From: Acidobacteriota bacterium
Lineage (GTDB): Bacteria > Acidobacteriota > Terriglobia > Bryobacterales > Bryobacteraceae
Direction of reading: 5' to 3'
Assembly: GCA_025350695.1 (NCBI GenBank)
Contig: JANXXI010000005.1
Coordinates: 1-64,000 of the forward strand
Length of the DNA: 64,000 nt
The position numbers were made by a program, and so were the translations under genes. Below the pieces are notes generated by a model, which worked only from the letters and a program-made list of their open reading frames with translations, was not told where the DNA came from and made no database searches. Position 1 is the first letter of the stretch. Every line of letters begins with the position of its first letter. Shown here one piece after another: positions 40,823 to 48,790 of the stretch.

Positions 40823-42112
40823 TTAACGAATGAGCGCCAAGTGAAAGTTCTTTTTGCCGGACCGCAGCAGGATCGCGCCAGGCCATTTCACATCTTCCGC
40901 CGACACAATTTTTTGCGGCTGATTATGGCGTTCGTTATTGACGTAAACGCCGCCGCTTTCGATTAGCTTGCGGGCTGCGCCTTTGCTATCGGCTAACTTG
41001 CTCCGCACCAGTAAATCGACTAACGTAATGCCGGCAGTCAAGTCGGCGGAGGGAATTTCAGTAACTGGGACTTCGCCGGCGAGCATCGCAACGGTTTCGG
41101 CAGTGGGAATTTCGCTTGAGCCAGAAAACAGAATGCGGCTGGCGGCTTCCACCGCGGCGACCGATTCAGCGCCATGAACCACACCGGCGCATTCAGCGGC
41201 TAACGTGCGCTGGGCCTCCCGTTTTTCAGGATGCGCCGCCGCTTCGGCAGCTATTTCCTCAATGCGGGCCTGACTGAGAAACGTGAAGAGTTTCAGGTAA
41301 CGAACAACGTCGGCGTCGGCCGTCTGCAGCCAATACTGGTACATCTGATAGGGACTGGTGCGCTTAGCGTCGAGCCACACTGCGCCCTCTTCGGTCTTCC
41401 CGAATTTCTTGCCAGTTGAGGTGGTCAGCAGCGGGAACGTAATCCCTTCGCCGCGCTTGCCAAGCACGCGCCGGATCAGTTCCTTACCGGAAAGAATATT
41501 ACCCCATTGATCGCTGCCGCCCATCTGAATGGCGCAGTCATGATGCTGGCAGAGGTAGTAGAAGTCGTAGGCCTGCAGCAGCATGTAGCTGAACTCGGTG
41601 AAGGAGATGCCGTGATCCCGCTCTTCAAGGCGAGTGCGCACCGAATCACGCTTGATCATTTCATTCACGGAAAAATGCTTGCCGATGTCACGCAGGAATT
41701 CGAGCAGGTTCAAAGGAACCAGCCATTCGGCATTGTTCAACATTAGGGCTTTGTCGTCGGAGGAGATGTCGAAGAAGCGGCTCAGTTGCAGTCGAACGGC
41801 AGCGGCGTTTTCGGCCGTCTTTTCGGCGGTGAGCAATGTACGTTCGTCGGACTTGCCGCTGGGATCGCCAATTAACCCGGTGCCTCCGCCGACCAACACA
41901 AGGGGACGATGACCGTGGCGCTGTGCATGGGCGAGGGCCATGACGGGGATTAGACTGCCGAGGTGGAGACTATCGGCTGTGGGGTCGAAGCCAACATACA
42001 TGGTTCGCTTTTCTTCGGACAGATAGGTGTCCAAATCATCGCTGGTGACGGCTTCAAGAAATCCACGCCAGCGGAGTTCTTCTAAAAAAGTGCTCTTTGT
42101 ATCGGTTGCCAT
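40823..42112 (-). CDS. tyrS: Tyrosyl-tRNA synthetase
   Basis: 429 residues, full length. Class I motifs: His50-Leu-Gly ('DPTADSLHLGSLIP') and the KMSKS equivalent Lys-Phe-Gly-Lys-Thr (236-240). Tyrosine-binding segments include 'YMLLQAYDFYYL' and 'QMGGSDQWGNI'. The C-terminal ~70 residues are an S4 RNA-binding domain ('LVDLLVRSKLADSKGAARKLIESGGVYVNNER'). It charges tRNA-Tyr in the cytosol. It lies three bases from the end of the broken hydrolase, converging; no T-box or other leader is seen at its start. Confidence 0.96.
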   Translation of the reverse strand: MATDTKSTFLEELRWRGFLEAVTSDDLDTYLSEEKRTMYVGFDPTADSLHLGSLIPVMALAHAQRHGHRPLVLVGGGTGLIGDPSGKSDERTLLTAEKTAENAAAVRLQLSRFFDISSDDKALMLNNAEWLVPLNLLEFLRDIGKHFSVNEMIKRDSVRTRLEERDHGISFTEFSYMLLQAYDFYYLCQHHDCAIQMGGSDQWGNILSGKELIRRVLGKRGEGITFPLLTTSTGKKFGKTEEGAVWLDAKRTSPYQMYQYWLQTADADVVRYLKLFTFLSQARIEEIAAEAAAHPEKREAQRTLAAECAGVVHGAESVAAVEAASRILFSGSSEIPTAETVAMLAGEVPVTEIPSADLTAGITLVDLLVRSKLADSKGAARKLIESGGVYVNNERHNQPQKIVSAEDVKWPGAILLRSGKKNFHLALIR

Positions 42113-42163
42113 TTATGAGTCCGGACGCGATGGCGCGACCGGACCTTTATTTTCCCACAGTGG

Positions 42164-44908
42164 TTATTGAAGGACGTTGCCATCGGCATCGACCTTTTGC
42201 ACCTCGCCCAGTTTCAGCGCGCGAATCTGTGCTTCCACTTTCGACATGTCTCCGACGATCACCCAACTCATTTGTTCCGGACGGAGCAGCGTTTCGCCGG
42301 CCGCGTTTATGTCCTTTAACGTCAAACTTTGGATGCGGGGACCGTAGGTATCGTAATAATTGTCGGGAAACTGAAAGCGAACGATATCTTCCATCGCCTG
42401 CAGCACTCCGTTCGATGTTTCACGGCTGCCTGCTTGGCTCCGCACTTCGCTCTGCTGAATTTTAGAAAGCTCTTCGGCCGTTGCCGGATTCGCCTTTGCG
42501 ATGCCGCGGAGTTCCTTTTGGATCTCCTCAATGGCTTCCTTGGTCTTATCGGTCTGCACTGGGGCAAGCACCATGAAGGGGCGCTGGCCACGGGTGCTGG
42601 GGTAGACGGTCTGCGATCCATAGGACCAGTGCTTGTCTTCGCGCAAGTTCATGTTGATGCGCGAGGTGAAGGATCCGCCCAGAATCTGATCGAACGTGTA
42701 AAGGCTCAAATCGGCCGGATGGCTTTTGGGTGGAGCGATGTGGCCGGCGAGAATATTCGACTGTTGCGCGCCGGGCTGATCGATCAAATAGACCATCGCC
42801 TTTTCCTTTTGCTTCACTTCGCCGAGGTTCTTTTTGGGGACTGCCCCGCCCTTCCATCCGGCAAACAACTTCTCCAACTTCGGGGTGATTTCGGCGAGCG
42901 TTGTGTCACCGACAATCAAGATCGTGGCGTTACCCGGCTTGAACCAGGTAGCGTGAAACTTCGCCAGAATTTCGCGGTTGAGCTTGCCGATGCTGGCTTC
43001 CGTGCCGGAGCCGCGAAAGGGCTGGCTATAGGCGTGGCCCGCATCGTATATTTTCTGTGGTAGAACGCGAAGGGCAGCTTCGGTGGGCGACATTTTCTCG
43101 CGCTGAACAGCGGCGATTTGCTGCTTCTTTTGGCGTTCCACATCGGCTGAAGGATAGGCGGGATTCAGAATGACGTCGGCCCACAGTTCAAGGGTGGGAT
43201 CGAGATTCGATTTCAGCGCGGAGACATTGACCCTTGTGATGTCAAGGTTGGAATTTGCGCTGAGAGCGGCGCCGAGGCGCGCGGTTTCTTCACTGATTTG
43301 CAGAGCAGTCCGTTTGGCTGTGCCGTCGAGCAGCATTTTTGTGGCGAGGTTGGTAGTGCCCGGCAGCCCGGACTGATCGGCCGCGTATCCGGCATCGATC
43401 ACCATGTTCAAGGCGACGAGTGGCAGCGAATGGCGCTCGGCCAGAATCACTTGGACTCCGTTTGAGAGTTTGCTGCGTTCCAGCTTCGGCATCTTGTAGG
43501 CGGGCGTGGGTCCGGGTTCAGGGAGCTTAGAGCGGTCAGTATCCTTGGGAGCGGCCGTGTATTGTGGGAAGGGGTGAATTTCCAGATTGTAGACGCCGTC
43601 GGAGAGCCACTTATTGGCGGCGGATTTCACTTGGTCGGGTGTGGCGGCTTGAGTCAATGCCAGTTGCTTCTGGAAGAAGCTCGCATCGCCGGTATAGACT
43701 TGGCTGATCGCCAAAATGTCACTCTTCCCGCCGAAGCCGCCGATACGCTCAGCGCCACGCAGGAAACCTGCAAATGACCGGGTCTTGGCAATTTGTAACT
43801 CGTCGGCAGTGGGGCCTTCCTTAAGGAAGCGCGCCAACTCTTCCTCGATGGCCTTTTCCACTTTATCCAGAGCGATTCCATTCCGGGCTGTGGCGTGGAT
43901 GGAAAACATGCCGGCAATTTCCAGCGTCTCGTTTTGGACCTGAACTTCGGTGGCGATTTGGTCCTGGAAGACGAGCCTCTTATAGAGTCGTGACGTACGG
44001 CCTTGGCCTAAGATAGTGGCCGCAAGATCCAGATACTCATTTTCTTCGGCGCCGAATTGGGGCGCATTCCACACCTTGTATATACGCGGAGCAGGCACAC
44101 GATCCTGCGCGATCTGCCGTTGCGAACCGGTGCGCTTGGCAATCCAGGCGCGTTGATGGGCCACGGGCGGGCCAGAAGGGATGGCTCCGAAATATTTCTC
44201 AACCTTCTCCTTGGCGATTTTGGCATCGATGTCGCCGGCGATAACCAGAGTGGCGTTGGCGGCGCCGTAGTAGGTTCTGAACCATTCCTTTACATCTTCG
44301 AGCGAAGCAGCGCTGAGATCGTCCATGGAGCCGATGACGGTCCACGAATAAGGATGAGAGGAAGGCCAGATGCTCTTGGTGATCAGCTCTTCGCTGATAG
44401 CGTAGGGTTGATTTTCGCTTTGGCGCTTTTCGTTCTGCACCACGCCGCGCTGTTCATCGAGCCTGGCTTTGTCGATGGCGCCGAGCATGAAGCCCATGCG
44501 ATCCGATTCAAGCCACAAGACTTGGTCGAGTCCGGATGTGGGCACATTCTCGAAATAGTTGGTCCGATCGTTGCTGGTGGTGCCGTTCAAGTCGGTGGCG
44601 CCCAATCGATCAAAAGCTTTGAAGATGTCGGTATTGTAGTGCTCGCTGCCATTAAACATCAGATGCTCATAAAGATGGGCGAAGCCGGTTTTGCCAAGTT
44701 TTTCGTTCTTTGAACCCACGTGATACCAGACGTTGACGGCAACAATAGGAGCTTTGTGATCTTCGTGAACGATGAGCGTCAGGCCGTTGGGCAGAACGAA
44801 CTTTTGGTAAGGGATCTCGATGTTAATCTTCGGGGCTGTTTGGGCTTGAGCAAGCGCGGCCGCAGCCACGCACAAGGGTAGGAAGAGGGAAAGGTGGCGA
44901 AACTTCAT
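42164..44908 (-). CDS. Exported M16-family zinc peptidase, two-domain
   Basis: 914 residues with a signal peptide (Leu-Cys-Val-Ala-Ala-Ala-Ala-Leu-Ala-Gln-Ala). The N-terminal half has the inverted zinc motif His78-Leu-Tyr-Glu-His82 and the downstream glutamate in 'DEQRGVVQNEK'. The C-terminal half (from ~480) is a second M16 fold without the motif ('LPLVALNMVIDAGYAADQSGLPGTTNLATKMLLDGT'). Fusion of active and inactive halves is the pitrilysin/PqqL-like arrangement; it degrades peptides in a closed chamber in the periplasm. Start ATG at 44908, divergent from YdcF. Confidence 0.93.
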   Translation of the reverse strand: MKFRHLSLFLPLCVAAAALAQAQTAPKINIEIPYQKFVLPNGLTLIVHEDHKAPIVAVNVWYHVGSKNEKLGKTGFAHLYEHLMFNGSEHYNTDIFKAFDRLGATDLNGTTSNDRTNYFENVPTSGLDQVLWLESDRMGFMLGAIDKARLDEQRGVVQNEKRQSENQPYAISEELITKSIWPSSHPYSWTVIGSMDDLSAASLEDVKEWFRTYYGAANATLVIAGDIDAKIAKEKVEKYFGAIPSGPPVAHQRAWIAKRTGSQRQIAQDRVPAPRIYKVWNAPQFGAEENEYLDLAATILGQGRTSRLYKRLVFQDQIATEVQVQNETLEIAGMFSIHATARNGIALDKVEKAIEEELARFLKEGPTADELQIAKTRSFAGFLRGAERIGGFGGKSDILAISQVYTGDASFFQKQLALTQAATPDQVKSAANKWLSDGVYNLEIHPFPQYTAAPKDTDRSKLPEPGPTPAYKMPKLERSKLSNGVQVILAERHSLPLVALNMVIDAGYAADQSGLPGTTNLATKMLLDGTAKRTALQISEETARLGAALSANSNLDITRVNVSALKSNLDPTLELWADVILNPAYPSADVERQKKQQIAAVQREKMSPTEAALRVLPQKIYDAGHAYSQPFRGSGTEASIGKLNREILAKFHATWFKPGNATILIVGDTTLAEITPKLEKLFAGWKGGAVPKKNLGEVKQKEKAMVYLIDQPGAQQSNILAGHIAPPKSHPADLSLYTFDQILGGSFTSRINMNLREDKHWSYGSQTVYPSTRGQRPFMVLAPVQTDKTKEAIEEIQKELRGIAKANPATAEELSKIQQSEVRSQAGSRETSNGVLQAMEDIVRFQFPDNYYDTYGPRIQSLTLKDINAAGETLLRPEQMSWVIVGDMSKVEAQIRALKLGEVQKVDADGNVLQ

Positions 44909-44983
44909 ATTCCCATTTGTAACACGACATAATTGGTGGATGAAGGCAATTCCTTCTAGACTGGAATTGGGCCGGGGCCGAGC

Positions 44984-45571
44984 ATGTTACGCAAGCTACT
45001 TTACATTACGGGTGTGTTACTGGTTGGTTGGTGCGTGTGGCTGGCGCGCCTGGTCGGAGATATTCGCGACCAATCCATGCTGGATGAAGCGAAGCCCAGC
45101 GACTTGATAGTGGTGCTGGGAGCGGCGGAGTATCGGGGACGGCCGTCGCCTGTATTGAAAGCCCGACTGGACCACGCTTTGACGCTCTACGGCAAAGGCT
45201 ATGCGGGCCTGGTGATGACCACGGGCGGCGCTGGTGGCGATCCTGATTTTACCGAGGGCGGCGTGGCTCGCAATTACCTGGTGAAGAAAGGTGTGCCGAG
45301 CGAGCAGATCATTCTTGAGGCGGAGGGATTGAGCACGATTCACTCAGTGGTGGCGGCGGCGGAGATCATGAAGCGGATGAATTTGAAGACATGCATAGCG
45401 GTGAGCGACGGGTACCATCTGTTTCGGGCGAAGAAAATGCTGGAGGCGCATGGTGTGGTGGCGTTTGGGTCTCCCAGGCCGGGAACGGAGAAGGGTTCGT
45501 GGCGCGATTGGTGGCTGTATTTGAGGCAGGCGGTGGGGTATACGTTTTGGCTGGCTGGGTTGACGATTTAG
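44984..45571 (+). CDS. YdcF/DUF218-family membrane-anchored protein
   Basis: 195 residues: one N-terminal hydrophobic helix (Leu-Leu-Tyr-Ile-Thr-Gly-Val-Leu-Leu-Val-Gly-Trp), then the DUF218 domain with 'DLIVVLGAAEYRGRPSPVLKARLDHALTLY', 'VMTTGGAGGD', 'EGLSTIHSVVAAAEIM' and 'VSDGYHLFRAKKML'. Related proteins include SanA and ElyC, which affect cell-envelope polysaccharide steps. The 3' end overlaps the converging toxin gene by four bases. Confidence 0.9.
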   Translation: MLRKLLYITGVLLVGWCVWLARLVGDIRDQSMLDEAKPSDLIVVLGAAEYRGRPSPVLKARLDHALTLYGKGYAGLVMTTGGAGGDPDFTEGGVARNYLVKKGVPSEQIILEAEGLSTIHSVVAAAEIMKRMNLKTCIAVSDGYHLFRAKKMLEAHGVVAFGSPRPGTEKGSWRDWWLYLRQAVGYTFWLAGLTI

Positions 45572-46026
45572 GTCACAGGGGTAAGTATCGCCAGTCCGTG
45601 ATATGGGTTTCGTTCAAAATGCTTGGCATTCCAGGTTACCAAAGCGTGCATGCCTCCAACATGCGCCGTTCTCGCGATCCATACGTCGTAGCTTCGGCCC
45701 CCTCCAACTGAAGCTCCTGCCATACCCGACAGATAATCCCAACAATCAGAGGCAGGCGGGTGTTCAAGAATTGGATATTTACGTAAACTGTCGGACATCA
45801 ACTCGAAGGCGAGCGATGGCGCCACGCGGTAGGGTTCAGGCATCCGGGTCATCACGGAATAGGTTTCAGTCAACGTATGAGGAATCAGGTGAAACTGTTC
45901 TGCTCGCGCGAGCCTTTGTCCGAAGTCTTTGACAGTCGCTTCGTGGTCACTGTGCCAGGTTTGCAGATACGCAATAAGGTAATTAGAATCGACAGTAAAT
46001 TTGAATCCTATCGACTGCTTCCTCAC
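45568..46026 (-). CDS. PIN-domain toxin (VapC-like)
   Basis: 152 residues from GTG 46026, whose GTGA overlaps the antitoxin stop. PIN elements: Asp13 in Thr-Val-Asp-Ser-Asn-Tyr-Leu, Glu in Leu-Thr-Glu-Thr-Tyr-Ser, Asp in Ser-Tyr-Asp-Val-Trp-Ile-Ala, and 'LVTWNAKHF' where the fourth acidic residue is usually found but is Asn here. A probable ribonuclease. The AbrB-type partner and overlap support a type II toxin-antitoxin pair distinct from that at 4.8-5.5 kb. Confidence 0.85.
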   Translation of the reverse strand: MRKQSIGFKFTVDSNYLIAYLQTWHSDHEATVKDFGQRLARAEQFHLIPHTLTETYSVMTRMPEPYRVAPSLAFELMSDSLRKYPILEHPPASDCWDYLSGMAGASVGGGRSYDVWIARTAHVGGMHALVTWNAKHFERNPYHGLAILTPVT

Positions 46027-46277
46027 CGAGTGCGGCCCTCGCGCAAGTCGTTCAACGTTTTCTCAACCAGATCAGCCGGCATTGGCGGTGTGCCTTCGGG
46101 GAGCACCGCTACCAGGCGACCACCTCTGCGCTCCAGCCGCACTTTAGATATAGGTTCCAATTCCAGTCGTCCGTCTTTGAGATGGATTTCCAGTTCACTA
46201 CCTGCGGTTAGTCCGATTTGGTCCCGCATGGTCTTGGGAATGACAACGCGCCCGGCAGAATCAATGGTAAGTGTCAT
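46023..46277 (-). CDS. AbrB/MazE-like antitoxin (SpoVT-AbrB domain)
   Basis: 84 residues. The N-terminal ~45 are a swapped-hairpin domain: 'LTIDSAGRVVIPKTMRDQIGLTAGSELEI' and 'GRLELEPI'. The tail 'MPADLVEKTLNDLREGRTR' would contact the toxin. It overlaps the PIN gene by four bases. The start ATG lies within a pair of direct repeats likely to be its binding site. Confidence 0.88.
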   Translation of the reverse strand: MTLTIDSAGRVVIPKTMRDQIGLTAGSELEIHLKDGRLELEPISKVRLERRGGRLVAVLPEGTPPMPADLVEKTLNDLREGRTR

Positions 46278-46294
46278 ACCATTTAATATACCAT
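46276..46294 (-). promoter_or_regulatory. Direct repeats at the start of the AbrB/PIN operon
   Basis: ATACCAT occurs at 46276-46282 and 46288-46294 (12 bases apart), with AT-rich TTAAT between. On the minus strand this is ATGGTAT-ATTAA-ATGGTAT, and the second copy contains the antitoxin's ATG. Such paired sites are plausible for AbrB autoregulation. Confidence 0.4.
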
Positions 46295-46298
46295 CTCT

Positions 46299-46343
46299 CT
46301 ACAGCTTCAACAGCGTCTTCTCGTCTGCACCCTGTTCAATGAC
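46299..46343. repeat. Partial copy of the 3' end of the LytTR gene
   Basis: 'acagcttcaacagcgtc' followed, after a 7-base gap, by 'tcgtctgcaccctg' matches 46561-46606, the last ~15 codons of the LytTR regulator. The copy has a few substitutions and that gap. Together with the true gene end it brackets the TIGR03437 fragment. Confidence 0.65.
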
Positions 46344-46540
46344 TTATTTAATCGCCAGGGTAACTGTGCTGCTATAAGACCCGTCGAGATTCGAGATGAC
46401 CGGGACCGAAGATCCTTTGGGTGCAGTCGTAGGAATCTCGATGTTGAGTTGGTACAGTCCAACGAATCCAGGCGCAAGACCGGGAAATAAAACCTTCGCT
46501 TGTGCCAATCCTACTAGTACGGTGGGTCGATGAGACGCTT
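46344..46540 (-). pseudogene. C-terminal fragment of a TIGR03437-domain protein
   Basis: On the minus strand, ending at TAA 46344-46346, about 60 codons read Ala-Lys-Val-Leu-Phe-Pro-Gly-Leu-Ala-Pro-Gly-Phe-Val-Gly-Leu-Tyr-Gln-Leu-Asn-Ile and then a typical end. This matches the close of the TIGR03437 domain, compare 'FSPGLVGVYQINFRIPGA' in the protein at 36422-39880. There is no start, and no more of the domain upstream. A non-functional remnant. Confidence 0.8.
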
Positions 46541-46559
46541 GAGGATATCCGCAGTAAAG

Positions 46560-47351
46560 CTAAAGCTTCAACAGCGTCCGCAACCGCTTCGTCTGTACCC
46601 TGCTCACAGGCACTTCCGTCTGCTTCTTGTCGTCCATCTTCAATTGAAACGTGCTCTTAAACCAGGGAATTACTTCCCGGATCTTGTTAATGTTCACCAG
46701 CCACGAACGATGCACGCGCCAGAACTGGTCTGGGTCAAGCGTCGATTGCAGTTCCTCCATGGTGTCGTAATTCGTCTCGCCCTCAACGCTCGAAGCAATC
46801 ACGGAAATCACGCCGTCGTCAATCGTCGCGAAAATAATTTCCTGCGAATCCACTATGTAGTGCCGGCCTGCCTTGCGAACTAGAATTTTCGCGTTCACAG
46901 GGGCCGAGGTTCTGGGTGAGGCGGGAGTCAGACTAATCGCTTCTGCAATTCGGGTCCGCTCAGCAACGATGCGCCGCGCCCGCTCAATGGTTTCGGCCAA
47001 CCGCGCCTTTTCCACTGGCTTCAGAATGTAATCGGTAGCTTCCAGACGAAAAGCCTCCAACGCATAATTTTCATACGCGGTGGCCATCACAAAATAGGGA
47101 AGGGGTATTTTTTTCTCGCGAAGATTGCGAATGACGCCTATGCCGTCAAGGCCGGGCATTTCCACGTCAAGAAAAACCAGATCGGGCTCTATGTTCTCGA
47201 TAAGCTTCGCCGCTTCGATGCCGTTGCTCGCGGTGGCAATGATCTCTATGTCCGGAAAGTCCTTCAAAAGGAACGACAGTTCGTCACGCGCCAGTTGTTC
47301 GTCATCTACAACGATCGTGGAAATCGTCGAAATTGTCGCGCGACCTTGCAT
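46560..47351 (-). CDS. LytTR-family response regulator
   Basis: 263 residues from ATG 47351; an in-frame extension to 47504 is not homologous. Receiver domain ~12-125: Asp-Asp at 16-17, phospho-acceptor Asp62 in Phe-Leu-Asp-Val-Glu-Met-Pro-Gly, Thr in 'VMATAYENYALEAF', Lys in Tyr-Ile-Leu-Lys-Pro. LytTR DNA-binding domain ~155-263: 'ILVRKAGRHYIVDSQEIIFATIDDGVISV', 'QFWRVHRSWLVNINKI', 'VPVSRVQTKRLRTLL'. LytTR regulators bind direct repeats; no histidine kinase is adjacent. It lies beside decayed DNA at its 3' end. Confidence 0.93.
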   Translation of the reverse strand: MQGRATISTISTIVVDDEQLARDELSFLLKDFPDIEIIATASNGIEAAKLIENIEPDLVFLDVEMPGLDGIGVIRNLREKKIPLPYFVMATAYENYALEAFRLEATDYILKPVEKARLAETIERARRIVAERTRIAEAISLTPASPRTSAPVNAKILVRKAGRHYIVDSQEIIFATIDDGVISVIASSVEGETNYDTMEELQSTLDPDQFWRVHRSWLVNINKIREVIPWFKSTFQLKMDDKKQTEVPVSRVQTKRLRTLLKL

Positions 47352-47599
47352 GACAGTGATAGTATAACATTGAGCCTGTTTTTTAACCGAATTGTCGCGA
47401 TGCGAGAATTTTTTCGACTTTGCCCAAAGTGTCAACCGTGCAAATTGCGTCAACCAAAGGAAAAATCGGGATCTTGATGCCAGAAATCGGCACTGCAAGC
47501 ACAACAGTCTTGACCGATGCTGGGACCGGAGCCGAGGCTGCGGGAGATGATGATTTCACCTCGGTACTCGATTGCTTGAATAGGACACTTTTTTCGTAA

Positions 47600-48610
47600 A
47601 TGAAAGTATTGGTAATTGGCGGCACGCTCTTCATAGGACGAAATCTGGTTCAGGAATTACTGAAAGCCGGACATGACGTGACCGTGCTTCATCGCAAACC
47701 CGAGCATGAGTTTGGCAAGAAGGTTCACAATCTGCAGGCGGATCGTAATGATCCCAACCAGATGAAGACCGCTCTAACGGGCAAGGGCTTTGAGGTTGTG
47801 TTTGACAACGTTTATGATTGGGAGCGCGGGACCACAGCCGCCCAAGTGGAAGGCTCAGCCCGCGCGGCGATGGGCGAATCTCTAAAACGCTATATCTTCA
47901 TTTCGAGCGTGGCTGCCTATTCAGACGGCTTGAACCATTACGAGGGCGATGCACTCGCCGACGACAATCATCCCGAAGCTTACATGCGTAACAAGGCGAT
48001 GAGCGAGCGCATGCTGTTCAGGTTGCACCAACGCCACAATTTTCCAGCCGTCACCCTCCGCCCCCCTTACATTTATGGCCCAGGGAATCCTTTCTATCGC
48101 GAAGCATTTTTTTGGGATCGAATTCGGGACGGGCGTCAAGTGATTGTGCCCAGCGATGGCCGCCGGTTGATGCAATTTGTGTTTGTGAAGGATTTGGTAC
48201 AGGCCTGTTTGCGCGCCATGGAAGAACCGGCGGCAATCGGGCATGCGTTCAACATCGCCAGCCCCAAACCGCAAACGCAGAACGACATGGTGCAAGCCTT
48301 AGCGGATGCGGCGGGCAAGAAAGTGGAAATCATCCGCATTCCGCGAGAGAGGATTCTTCGCGCCGGCGGTCATCCAATGGGTCCGCAACTTTACTTCGGC
48401 ATGTATTTCGATATGCCACCGATCACGATGCTTGTGACCAAGGCGCAGCGTGTGCTGAAGTTCAAGCCAACCGACTTTGCCACTGGAATGAAAGAAACCT
48501 ATAAGTGGTACAAAACCAATAGCCCGTTCCCCGCTCCGAATTACGCGTTCGAGGATGCATTGTTAGCCCGTCTGGCGTCGCCTCCGGTTACCCGGCCTGC
48601 CCACGCGTAA
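47600..48610 (+). CDS. NAD-dependent epimerase/reductase (extended SDR)
   Basis: 336 residues. NAD(P)-binding start 'VLVIGGTLFIGRNLVQELLKAGHDVTVLHR' with Gly-Gly-Thr-Leu-Phe-Ile-Gly, Asn-Val-Tyr-Asp-Trp, catalytic region 'FISSVAAYSDG' and a degenerate Tyr-x3-Lys (Tyr-Met-Arg-Asn-Lys). C-terminal substrate domain 'RPPYIYGPGNPFYREAFFWDRI'. It resembles the CSP41/sugar-nucleotide epimerase branch, some of which bind RNA and have lost enzyme activity. The substrate is not evident. Followed by a strong hairpin. Confidence 0.85.
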   Translation: MKVLVIGGTLFIGRNLVQELLKAGHDVTVLHRKPEHEFGKKVHNLQADRNDPNQMKTALTGKGFEVVFDNVYDWERGTTAAQVEGSARAAMGESLKRYIFISSVAAYSDGLNHYEGDALADDNHPEAYMRNKAMSERMLFRLHQRHNFPAVTLRPPYIYGPGNPFYREAFFWDRIRDGRQVIVPSDGRRLMQFVFVKDLVQACLRAMEEPAAIGHAFNIASPKPQTQNDMVQALADAAGKKVEIIRIPRERILRAGGHPMGPQLYFGMYFDMPPITMLVTKAQRVLKFKPTDFATGMKETYKWYKTNSPFPAPNYAFEDALLARLASPPVTRPAHA

Positions 48611-48620
48611 CTAGGAAACA

Positions 48621-48648
48621 CGGACGAGACGCCTTTTGCGTTCGTCCG
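48621..48648 (+). terminator. Hairpin after the SDR gene
   Basis: CGGACGAGACGC (48621-48632) pairs with GCGTTCGTCCG (48638-48648) with one bulge and a five-base loop (CTTTT). It lies ten bases after the stop. There is no T-tract downstream, so it may be a processing or weak terminator hairpin. Confidence 0.5.
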
Positions 48649-48729
48649 GGCAGCCATCTTCCCGGCATTGCCTACTGGATTCCCTCCGTGTTGCGGGTGG
48701 TAATGCTCTGGTCTGGGTCGAATGTTACC

Positions 48730-48758
48730 AGTGGGGCAGAGCCGTGCTCGGCCCCACT
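48730..48758. other. Long GC-rich hairpin upstream of the TPR-thioredoxin gene
   Basis: AGTGGGGC (48730-48737) pairs perfectly with GCCCCACT (48751-48758), and inside GAGC (48739-48742) pairs with GCTC (48746-48749) around a three-base loop, leaving one A-G mismatch. No T-tract on either side; it lies 32 bases before the ATG at 48791. Role unknown. Confidence 0.5.
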
Positions 48759-48790
48759 ACCGTTCGCCAGCAAGAAGCTATCATTGAAAA

